64,000 nt of DNA from Dasyornis broadbenti (taxonomy: Eukaryota; Chordata; Aves; Passeriformes; Dasyornithidae), in the NCBI GenBank assembly GCA_013397935.1, contig VZRN01011461.1:1331471-1395470 (forward strand), read 5' to 3'. The stretch's first letter is position 1. Every line of letters begins with the position of its first letter. The notes beneath the pieces were generated by a model, which was given only the letters and a program-made list of their open reading frames with translations, was not told the origin of the DNA and searched no databases. The translations under genes and the position numbers were made by a program. Below are positions 50,062-59,490 of this stretch, in pieces.

Positions 50062-50365
50062 TGTGGGTTGACCCTTGCCGCCTGCCAGGCCCCATCCCAG
50101 AAGATGAGGAGGAGGGAATAAGATAGAGAAGCTCGTGGGCCATGATCAAGACTGGGAGATCACTTGTCAGTTACCAGGGGCAAAACAGGCTCGACTTAGG
50201 GAAGATTAATTACATTTACTGCAATTAAAAATGGAGTTGGATGGTGAGAAACAGACAAAAACAGGAGTACCTGACTCCCCCAGCACCTTTTCTTTCCAGG
50301 CTCAACTTCACGTCTTCATTCTCAACTCCTTCCTCCTGCCCCAGGGGCACAGGGTGGGGATTGGA
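50062..50365. mobile_element. LTR-like fragment of an avian endogenous retrovirus
   Basis: The order of blocks resembles a passerine ERVL-type LTR. GTGTGGGTTGACCCTTG and TGCCAGGCCCCATCC are followed by GAGAAGCTCGTGGGCC, TGGGAGATCACTTGTCAGTT, GGCAAAACAGGCTCGACTTA, GGGAAGATTAATTACATTTA, CTTTTCTTTCCAGGCTCAAC, TTCACGTCTTCATTCTCAAC and a CCCCAGGGGCACAGGGTGG segment. No gag, pol or env sequence lies beside it, so this is a solo or truncated LTR. The orientation was not determined and the right end is approximate. The family name is from memory of such elements. Confidence 0.65.
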
Positions 50366-53300
50366 AATGGTGTTTTGTGTCCGGTCTGGGCATTTAAGCA
50401 GTGAGTGTGAAAAAAATGAGGGTTTTCATATTCAGCACTGAATCATTTGAGCTTAGAGACTTGAGATACTCTGAACCCTTGAGCATTTATCTGACTTCAG
50501 ATCCTCCGGAAGCTTTTCAGTGTCGAAATGTGAGTTTAGGATGAGGAAAGTGCAGTTGAGATCCAGCGTTCCCCCATAGCAGAGCAACAAGGAGGGATCA
50601 GCAGTGAGAGTGGAACCAAGGTTCACAGGAAGGAAACGATGCTGATTCCAGTTTGGGCTTTCCTGGATATATTTGAGACCAGCAGGAGAATTCCTTCAGA
50701 GGCAAATCATGTTACTTTGCTTTTTTTAAAGAAAAAACACTACTGGAAAGAGCAAAATCTATTCCAGTCTACTCCAAAGCACTCTTCCCTAGCTCCTTTT
50801 TTTCCAAACAGCAGTAAAGAAACCTGAATGAGGATAGGCTGGCAGAGGAATATTTCTTCCACATTAAATTGTATGATTATAGCTCTCCTTCATCATCACT
50901 GATAAGAAAAATATTTCTTGGAACCTGGAGTCTGACTTGAGATAGCACTGATAAAGCACCCAACCTGACTTTGAATTTTTATTATTTCACCTGTTCCAAG
51001 TTTAATTTAAAACCTATGACTATCTGAAGGTTTTTAAAATATCTCTTTATCTGGGTGTATTTTTAAACTCCCTGAAATGTAAGACTCTTGTTAGATTCTT
51101 TGGTGAGGATGAATCGCTCTTGAATCATGTACATGATGCACTACATCTTGTATGGAACTTGAAACAATGAAGGTAAGGTTGGCTGTGACAGTCATATTTT
51201 TACTTCACATATCAATAACAAGTCTCATAATGTAAAAATTTAAAAAGGCTGGAAAGGAAATCGTGTGGATATTATTATGGGAGTTTTTACACAGCACAGT
51301 TTAATTATTTGCTTCAGTAATGTTAAATAATTATTTCAACGTGGAAAGCCCTCACAATCCCATCCCTTCAAAAACTAAATGGTTTCATTACCAGTAACTA
51401 ATTTACAAGGCAATTTCAAAGTCTCATGATTCCTTGTCTGTCTGAGATTTACATTCTCTAATAAAAGGCCCTGGTTAGGAGATATGAATTAACAACTCAT
51501 TAACAGGAGAACACCCATTTGGTATCTTTATTTTCTGCTGGAGCAGCCCTGCCTGCTGCTGTCGCTGGTCAGGCAGAGCCTGGTGTGGTTCCTCAGCTCT
51601 GGTGGCATCTCCCGCAGCGCTGCTTTGGAGCACAGCCCGGGGCAGGGGTGGGCTGGGGTGGTTCTGCCATGTCCTGGAATGGTTTATGTTCCGAAACACT
51701 TTCCATGCAGACAAAACTCAGCTTTCTGTCTGATGTGTGTCAGGGGCTGAGGACAAAAGCTTTCTCCTGCCTAAACATAAGCTGCTTCAGGATTTTTCTG
51801 ATCCTAGGAAGACAATTTTTTTTCTTCTTTTTTTTTTCTCCCTCCTATCCCAAGTCTGCTTCGAGCCTTGGGCTTAACTTTGTTTCTTCCTGAAGAGAAT
51901 GAATACTCTTTTTGAAGACCCTGATGTATTTGTGGCCTCAGGTCTAACTTTATTTACATCATTAATTATTTCATACTTCAGAAGGGATCTAAAGTCAAAT
52001 TTCTGACTGCTTCAACAGCAATCTTTTTGTAACTTAAAAACCTGAAAGGGTAACTCTGGTATTTTTGCTCTGTTTCAATGTTCAAGTCCACCTCTTCAAT
52101 TTTGTCTGCACTTTTAAGCAGACATTTAGTTCTGCTGCTCTCAGCAAAACTGTGGTGACCTTTAATCCCTTTTGAATCCCCATATATTCTCCCTTAGTCT
52201 GCTTCACCAAAAGGAGAAAAAAAACCCAAAAACCCTAAAACAAATCTAGTTTGATCTTTTAAGATGTTTGGTTCTCAATGGGAGAGAATTCATTGCAACA
52301 AAATAAAACCAGGTCCTCTCTTCTTCCCTGTCTGTGCCACCAACACCTTCAAGGCGCTCTCAAACCGCTCCCTAGTTTGTGTGTGCGTGTGTGAACACAA
52401 ACTTGCCCAAAAACTGCACAATTTATGTGTTTTCAATCTCACAGAATCAAATCTGTTTATTGGCTGAACAAAACATGGCTAATGACAGCCGGGGAAGCGT
52501 CCCTTGAGGATCAGCAGAGCAGGCGGAACACCCGGCCCCTGCACAGCACCAATGAACACCTGCATTCCCGTGCTCCGAGGGCACATTCCCATCCCATCCG
52601 TGGATGGCACCTGCGCCCGGGCCCCAGGGATGCTGTGAATCCCTGCCCACACTCTCACAAACCCATTTCCCCTGCATCTGAACTCCCAGTTTTACATCTG
52701 AGCTGCAGAGCAGCTGCGTTAACTGAAGCCACTGCCTGTTGTGATCAATGCAAGAACACTTGAACAGCTCCCCAGACCAGCTGGGAAACCACGGCACTGG
52801 AGGGATAATGGTTTGGGGTTTTTTTCTCATTTCTCAAAGAGCTCTTTGCTTTTGATGTTACCATACGCAAGTGAGAAGAATGGCAGCCCAGCAGTGAATT
52901 TCCTTGACTTTCAGAAGCAGGGGTTTGAGAGCTTTTCTGGCAGTTTGTTCTTGCTACCAGTCTCTAAATTGATAAGGATTGATTTGAAGATATCAGGAAA
53001 ATCTGGAACAAGAGTAATAATAAAAAAGTGTCAGCTCTGTGCGTGCTAATGGAAGATGACTTTTAACGTCTTTGTGCACTCTGACTAAACATCAAATATC
53101 TTTATCCCCCTCAAAGTGACCAAAAGATGAATTTCAAACCCATAATGGCATTAAAATGCATCAGAAACAAAAAGAACATAAGGATTCATCATAGGTCAGA
53201 AAACAAAAGTGCTTTTAAACTCTCAAGAGCACAGTATTTGCTATTCTCATTTTTTTCCTACTTCAAGTTTCTGAAATATTTATTAAGGAATAATCTGCAG

Positions 53301-53729
53301 AATAATGAATATTGCTTTCTTATAGAAGTACAGAATGTGTGCTATATTTCTGCTATAGCATCTTATTAAATATGGATGTTGTGAGTTTCCAGTCACTTTG
53401 GGGCCAGCTACTGACTGCTCTGTCTTTTAGCAAACAACGCTGGTTCAGTTAAGGTAAAAACCTAAAGCCATTGGTTTAGTGATGGCTTCTCAACACTTAA
53501 AAAAAAAAAAGTTAATTTTTTTTTTTTCCCCCCACCTCTATTAGAAAGTTACATCCAATAGGGTACAACTCACTGTCCAAATTGATTTAATTTTTGAAAA
53601 TATTAAATGTTTAAGCAGCAAGGTCTTGTGCTAATCTCAATAGTTAAGCACACAATTCCTTAACAGGCAAACAACAAAAGAAGAGTGGTAAAAGAAAGTA
53701 CCTAGGATGTGTTCATATAGTATTAAAGC
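50366..53729. other. Unique non-coding stretch
   Basis: No gene or transposon was recognised. A GC-rich island at about 52490-52790 has overlapping open frames on both strands (112 and 127 codons) with no recognisable domain, so none is called. Confidence 0.45.

Positions 53730-53752
<23 letters not shown>
53730..53752 (+). repeat. Poly(A) run of 23
   Basis: Twenty-three consecutive A bases followed by GAAAAAAC. No retrocopy was recognised upstream. Confidence 0.97.
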
Positions 53753-53760
<8 letters not shown>

Positions 53761-53776
53761 ATGTCTTAGATATTGT

Positions 53777-53777
53777 N
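53777..53777. other. Single ambiguous base
   Basis: One N in TATTGTNAAAAAG, shortly after the 23-base A run, so it is probably an unresolved base call. Confidence 0.99.
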
Positions 53778-55319
53778 AAAAAGAAGGACATCACTAAATT
53801 TTGGCCACAAAATTGTCGGAGAAGCCACTTCAAACTCAGAGTAAAAAAAAAAAGAGAAGGCACAGCATCTTTAGGGGCTGTCACAGCTCTACTGCCTTAG
53901 CACGCTATCTAAGAATTCCTGCTGGGAGAGGCAGAATGTGTCCCCAGTGGCTTCTGGGGACCAAAATATTCCTGCAGTCATGTCAGCAGTGTCTGTCTCC
54001 ATGAAGTCTCAGCTACAGTTCTGTCTACTCAGAGCAAAGTGCACAAAAATAGATATTGCCTGGTTTTAATTACTCACCGAATCACTGGCTCTGCGTTGAC
54101 TGACGTTTTTAGAATCTAAAGCAAACGTTCACTTTTATTTAGGATTTAGGATTTTTGTAATGTTTTATTTTCCAAATGATAAACATCTGAAGGAAGCAAG
54201 TCACCAGGATGTTACCTGGTATTTTTAAATCAGCAGAATGTGCTTCTAGAAACCCTTCTTAATGAGGCGATTGATACAAGTAGATGCAACATCCATCGGA
54301 GAGCTCATGGCTGCCGAGATGGGGATTTTGCTCTTGGTATCCCAGGTTCATTTCAGATGTGTGCCAGGGTATTTTTAACTGGATAATTTTGTATTGCTAA
54401 ACTAAGGCAACACAGTTTGAATGTCTTTTTAGACCCTGCTTTTTTTAACCGAATGCAGCTGTCTTTCACTGAAAATCTGAATTAATGGCCCTGCTTTATT
54501 TACATATGCTGTGGGAACAATGTAATTTAAGGCTGATTATGTTAAATCACTGTGTTGCTCTTGTGACAAACGCAGTTGGTTAGAGGGGCTCCTTCTATCA
54601 AAGCCTTCCCTTGCTGTGATTATTCAAGGCACTGCTCAAATTGCCTTCATAAATATCCAGCTGCAAGAACTCGAGCACCAAGGTGTGATCTATAGATAAC
54701 AGCAGCTTCTGGAAATGGCTTGTAGCTGGTAGCTAAACTTTGCTGTAAATAATGCTCTCAATTCTGTTTTCCCCCCATGATATTTACAGCACTAACTGGG
54801 AATTTCTGCATTTGCCACCCCTTCTAAAAAACTTTGCAGTCTCTTCTCTGTTTTTTTTTGGTTTTGTTTTTTTTTTTTTAATAAGCAGTACTGTCAAAGG
54901 GAAAATAGCAGTTAAAGTATAGTTGAAATCTTTAGTTTTCAAATAGTGTTTAAAAAAAAAAAAAAATCTTGATTCCTAAAAAAATAATTCTTAGCTAAAA
55001 GACATTGTCAGAGTGGAAAGACCCTGAAAATTAATAATCTTTATGGGGTGGGAGGTTTGCTTGTCAGTATTAAAGCCTAGAACTGGGATGGTTCTTGTGT
55101 GTCATCGACCAGCTGAAGAGGGCAGAGAAAAAAGGCTGATCAAGTCCTAGATGAAAGTTTTACATGGAGGTTCTTGAAATAAGAATTAACAATATCTTAT
55201 GACATTTCAGGGGAAGGAAGGATAAATGTGCCTATTCAGAATTAGAACATATAGATGAATTCTGTTTATTTAAACCTTTAGTAATTCTGACTCTTTCTCG
55301 AATTTCTATTTTTTCTCAC
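53778..55319. other. Unique stretch holding a possible conserved block
   Basis: No gene or transposon was recognised. The 54240-54780 part looks like conserved non-coding DNA and is listed separately. Confidence 0.45.
54240..54780. promoter_or_regulatory. Possible conserved non-coding element
   Basis: About 540 bases of unique, balanced sequence with AATTAATGG, TTTACATATGC, TGTAATTTAAGG, CAGCTG E-boxes and AGATAA GATA-type cores (ATAGATAACAGCAGC near 54693). There is no simple repeat inside it. The texture resembles a developmental enhancer, but no conservation could be checked. Confidence 0.25.
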
Positions 55320-55537
55320 TTGTTTTTTTTTCCCTCCCATCACACTTGCTAAGTTCATTTTTCAGTAGCAAAACTTCTCCCTGGTAGTCTGTGAGTTCCT
55401 TTAATGTTTCAAATACTTCAGTAGTACTTTCTTGATCAAACTCCCTTGACATTCTATCACTAAACTGGTGACTTTCTTCCAAACCTGCTGTGCTGGGTTT
55501 TTCTTTCAAATTTTCCCTTCTCACCGGGAAATGTAGT
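55320..55537 (-). CDS. Candidate internal coding exon, coiled-coil-like, unidentified
   Basis: On the minus strand a pyrimidine-rich stretch (CTGCCTTGCTCTCTCC) leads to CACAG at 55538-55542. A block of 218 bases then stays open and ends at AACAA followed by GTGAGA, a good donor. In the open frame it gives 72 codons, including FPVRRENLKEKPSTAGLEE, FDQESTTEVFETLKELTD and YQGEVLLLKNELSK. The last two look like heptads of an amphipathic coiled coil, and the charge pattern is protein-like. Reading past the donor gives a stop eight bases later. I cannot name the gene. A 33-base A run (minus sense) lies just upstream, which is unusual before an exon. It may be a real exon of a large gene, a decayed pseudogene exon, or chance. 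Confidence 0.35.
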
Positions 55538-55576
55538 CTGTGCATCATGGAGAGAGCAAGGCAGTAACTTTGTGAA

Positions 55577-55579
<3 letters not shown>

Positions 55580-55612
<33 letters not shown>
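55580..55612 (+). repeat. Poly(T) run of 33
   Basis: Thirty-three consecutive T bases, the longest homopolymer inside the window. On the minus strand it is poly(A) immediately before the pyrimidine-rich lead-in of the candidate exon at 55320-55537. It makes poly-Lys in short minus-strand frames, which are not genes. Confidence 0.97.
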
Positions 55613-55613
<1 letters not shown>

Positions 55614-55784
55614 TGGTACATCTGCATGAAAGCTGAGGTGGCAAGGCCAAATTTTGAATAATTTTGACACTTTAGAAGGAAATCTGAATTTAGTTTGTCT
55701 TTTGCCATATGAAGTGAAACTGTGAGATAAATTTGAGTAATTGTGCCGTGCAGTTTGGTTCATCCTGTAGAGCCTTAGCGCCAG
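55613..55784. other. Unique spacer
   Basis: Short non-repetitive sequence between the T run and the tandem duplication. Nothing was recognised. Confidence 0.4.
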
Positions 55785-56022
55785 CCCTGTCCTGCGTGAA
55801 GAGTGACTCCCGGGGTGTTGGTGTCACCTGGAGCGTTGCAGCAGCGCTGGAGTCAGTGACAAACAGAAATGCAGTGACAAACAAAAATTCTGCTGCAGAA
55901 CCACCCTGTCCTGCGTGAAGAGTGACTCCCGGGGTGTTGGTGTCACCTGGAGCGTTGCAGCAGCGCTGGAGTCAGTGACAAACAGAAATGCAGTGACAAA
56001 CAAAAATTCTGCTGCAGAACCA
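55785..56022 (+). repeat. Perfect tandem duplication, 119-bp unit x 2
   Basis: Unit one is 55785-55903 and unit two is 55904-56022. I compared the two across the whole unit and found no difference. Each starts CCCTGTCCTGCGTGAAG and ends TGCTGCAGAACCA, and each contains two CAGTGACAAACA-type subrepeats about 22 bases apart. The unit is much richer in GC and CpG than its surroundings (CGGGG, AGCGTT, AGCGCTGG). Identity this complete means a very recent event, a copy-number-variable minisatellite, or an assembly duplication. Confidence 0.97.
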
Positions 56023-59000
56023 CCAGGTGGAAACAGGCTGGAGAGGATTTGACGCAAAGTAAAGCAAATTAATAATAAAAACCCCCAAGGATATCTGCTT
56101 GTCTTTGGTGTATGAGAGATCAAATGGGGGATTATGGAATGGGATTTGCTGACCTAAGAAATTGTGATTTAGTTACAGACAAGATGTTACACATGGATTC
56201 TTCTTTTCAATGCAGTGAAGTTATGCTGGAAATGAAAGCTTTTGCTTCTGAAATATTTGGGATGTGCTTATTTAAACCATCATATCGATAACAGTTATGT
56301 ACCACATCAGAGTTTACCATTCTCAGAGCTTCTGAACAATTTATAAATCACGGCAGCATCTCTCACTCTCAGATTTTAGCTACAGGGAAATGTCCTTATG
56401 CATCAAACCCCTGCCTTGCATTATGTTCTGTATTTGTCTGTTGAGAAACGGGTGTAAAAGAACGATTGTTTGAAGTAATTTTGAGGCACTTGATGATTTT
56501 GGTTGTTGGGCTGTTTTTATTTTCTTTTGTTCGCTCTTTTAATGAGCACTAATGGGATCCTAGGTAGCTTTGTATTTAGCTTTAAGTTGTCATAAAGCCT
56601 TAAAATGAAAATAAGTGTCATGCTTGTTCTGAAGGGCTGTACATGGCCCGTTGAACCCCCTGAGTGCATCTTGGTTTTTATAACAGTTCTGTGTTCAGGT
56701 CTGAGGTCATTTAGAGTCCTTTTACAAATTATAAGAATCTACCTTCCTCAGCAGTACACGTAAATTGAGACCACAAAATACTCTGTTAAATCCTATTACC
56801 AAGATTAAATTTGCTTGACAAAATATCACTGAGAAGTTGATTTCTTTAAGGAAGACATTTACTGATAGAGAACAGTTTTTGGGGTTCTCAAATTAGTGAC
56901 AGATGATGTCATTACTGGGGCTGGCACTTGTTGGCCAAACAGGCTTGCTGGATGTTGAAAGGAATGGTTCATTTTCTTCATGGCACTGCTGGTTAAAGCG
57001 CAACACCGAGAGGCTTCAGGGAGAGGTGGGAAACTCTAACCTGAGTGGGGCACTTCTGGAAAAAGCAAATTTTGGAGCCTGTTTGTGCTTGCTGCTCATC
57101 AAAGACAGTTGCTTCTGTGACTTGCCGGGTCCAGGAGGCAGCACGGGTTTGGTTTGTAGCAATCACAGCCTCTGCCAGATTTGGAATATGAACAGAAGGG
57201 ATTTGGCTGCAGAGGTAAGGCTGGGATGGTGAGGAGGGAAGCGATGCACCTTGCAGGTCATTCTGAGGAGAATGAGGCTGCTTCGGGGTTCATTCATCAC
57301 TCATGGCTGTGGCTGCCTTATGAATTAAACTGGATTAAATTTAGCCCATCCTGGCCCTTTGGGTGTCGCTGGATGGTCCAGTTCAGACTGTGTCCCGGTG
57401 GAAAGTTTGCAGATCAATGCAATGAGCTCACAGCCCGCCATCACAACGGGATTCCTGTGCTCTTGACTCCACAGAGAGGCTGAGAAATGAAGGAGTCAGA
57501 GGTCCTGCTTTTCCCCCTGCTGCTTCTCTTCCTGCAGGGAGCAGGGGCTCTGCTGATCCCGGCAGCTGAGACACCCAGCTGCTCCTTGTTACAATGCTAG
57601 GCATTAATTGCTTTAGCATCAGTTTGTCATTTGTGCACACACACGCAGGGATACATCTTTAAAGTTCTGCTGTACTGTGAAAAAAATGCGTAAAGCTGCA
57701 TCTCAGAATGTAATGTACAATGGGAGGCAGGCATCAGCTGTAATAGATTTTGACATCTTCTGGCATGGTTACAGGAAATCCAAATTATAAATGGGAATCA
57801 ATCTATCTTTTTTGGTGGTTTTGAAGGAATCAAATTCAGTTGTGTAATGTTATTTCATTAGGCTTCCTTTTCTGTTTTCAAATAATGGTTATTTTCAAAT
57901 TTCAGTTCAATTTCTCTTTCTTATGAAACAATTTGGTCTCCATACAGTTTCCATTTTTGTCACTTATCCCTAGTGTAAAGCATAGAGAATATCTTAGTGC
58001 TTCATTCCTCCTTGTAAACAAGTACATGTTTTCTGGTAAATGACTATTTGATACAGGCAAATTACTTATTTGTGTTATCCTAATTATTACGGCAGGAATT
58101 AGGGATGAATACATAAGAGAAAGAAGTTCTGTGTCAGAAGAGCAGCTGTAACAAGTGAGATTGATCATTTTGACAAGGTGGGGGGGGAAAAGAAGTAAAA
58201 AAATATCAAGAAACATAAGAAGGAGAACAAAAAGTTTTGAGCTGAAAACAAAATTGCTTGGAGATTTCAATATTCTCTTCAGGTGAATTTTAGGTTTGAA
58301 AAATACTTAAAGGTTTGCAAAGGTTGCTTTAAGAAGGCTCAGAACAACAGAGCAGAACTCTGAGTGAGTGCGTGTGTTCTGTGTGAGATCAGCAATCTCT
58401 TATTTCCTCGTGATTCAGCCGCCGCTGGTGACCCTCAGACCTAAAACCTTGCGAAGGTGCTGCCCAGACTGTGATGTTTCACCGCGGGTTTTGGCCTTAA
58501 GGATGAGAGTGCAGGGCTGTCTGTGAGAGTTAGAGAGGCTATTCAACACTGATGGAGAAGCAAAGCCACTATTTAGAGTGAGGAATTTTCTAAATACCAT
58601 CGAGCCTTGGAAAGACACAGAAAGGAAAACGGTGCCTACAGTTTCCTGTGCTATGACAATGAGGTGTGCGAGAAGGGGAAGGAAAAGTTATTAAAGTGTA
58701 GGGTCTGTCTGCATTTTCCATAAAATGATGCTGAGCATTCAGGAGAAAAAACTTAAATAAATATCGGAGTGAGTAGAAAGAATTTCATGAGTTTTTAAAG
58801 TACCTGCTGAGATGGACGCTGTGCCAGGGTGACAGGAGTGGAGAAGACAACAGTTTAGATGCTGTTGTGGCCTGCTGCTGTTTCACAGGGATACCCTAAA
58901 ACCCACCATGAGCTTGGGGTTCCTCAGGGTTATTACAGCTCGTTATCTTGGGAGCAGTGAGAGATGATGTGTGAGTAACCAGCTATTACAGGACCATTTA
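56023..59000. other. Unique non-coding stretch
   Basis: No gene or transposon was recognised. The part at 56900-57600 is richer in GC and holds open frames of about 100-110 codons in plus-strand phases, with one GAG/GTAAGG donor-like site near 57213, but no protein family is apparent. The minus-strand frame at 57902-58270 (122 codons) is AT-driven and unsupported. Confidence 0.45.
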
Positions 59001-59490
59001 TTTAGAAGAAAAACCCACAGCATACGGAGAGTAACTTTGCAAAGCGGCTCCCAGAGCCATCTAAAGTGCTGAGTGTTGCCATTTAGTTCCTGTAAAGCCA
59101 TAAAGCCAACTTGGGCCAAGTTGCTGCTGTTACAAATTGGTGTTTCTGTACTCAGCTCGACAAAGCCATAGCAGCTTTAGCATACAGCAAGTTGGACGGA
59201 GATGTGGCTCCTTTGTCTTCATGGTGCTCTCTTATACTGAGAATGATTAGAACACAGTTATTGCGCAGCTCTCCTTCCCTTGCTGAAGTAAAACAAAAGC
59301 AGTCCATCTCCTTGATGTATTTTGCAGGGTGAATGTAGAGTGAATCTCGCCCATAAAAGTGCTGTTGGCTTGTCAGCACTGTGAAATGAAGTTCCCTGCC
59401 CAAATTAATATGGGCCATATAAAAGTACAAGTCTCTCAGATATTGTTTAGCTCACGAAGGTTAATGTGCTCGGGCCTTGGCTTTTGCAGT
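59001..59490. promoter_or_regulatory. Possible conserved non-coding element
   Basis: About 490 bases of unique sequence without simple repeats. It contains CCATAAAGCC, AAATTAATATGGGCCATATA (a CArG/TATA-like region near 59403) and TTGTTTAGCTC. The texture is that of conserved vertebrate non-coding DNA. No conservation test was possible. Confidence 0.22.

Noticed and set aside
52447..52830. GC-rich island with frames of 112 (plus) and 127 (minus) codons
   Set aside because: Both strands open at once, which is typical of GC-rich non-coding DNA. No domain or convincing splice borders.
57131..57212. Possible exon between a CCAG acceptor and a GAG/GTAAGG donor
   Set aside because: The donor is good but the acceptor tract is weak and the 27-codon translation shows no protein-like pattern.
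57902..58270. Minus-strand 122-codon frame containing a LTCYSCSSDTE stretch reminiscent of Ly6/uPAR domains
   Set aside because: Only one short resemblance. The remaining conserved cysteines of that family are missing and the rest is AT-driven hydrophobic sequence.
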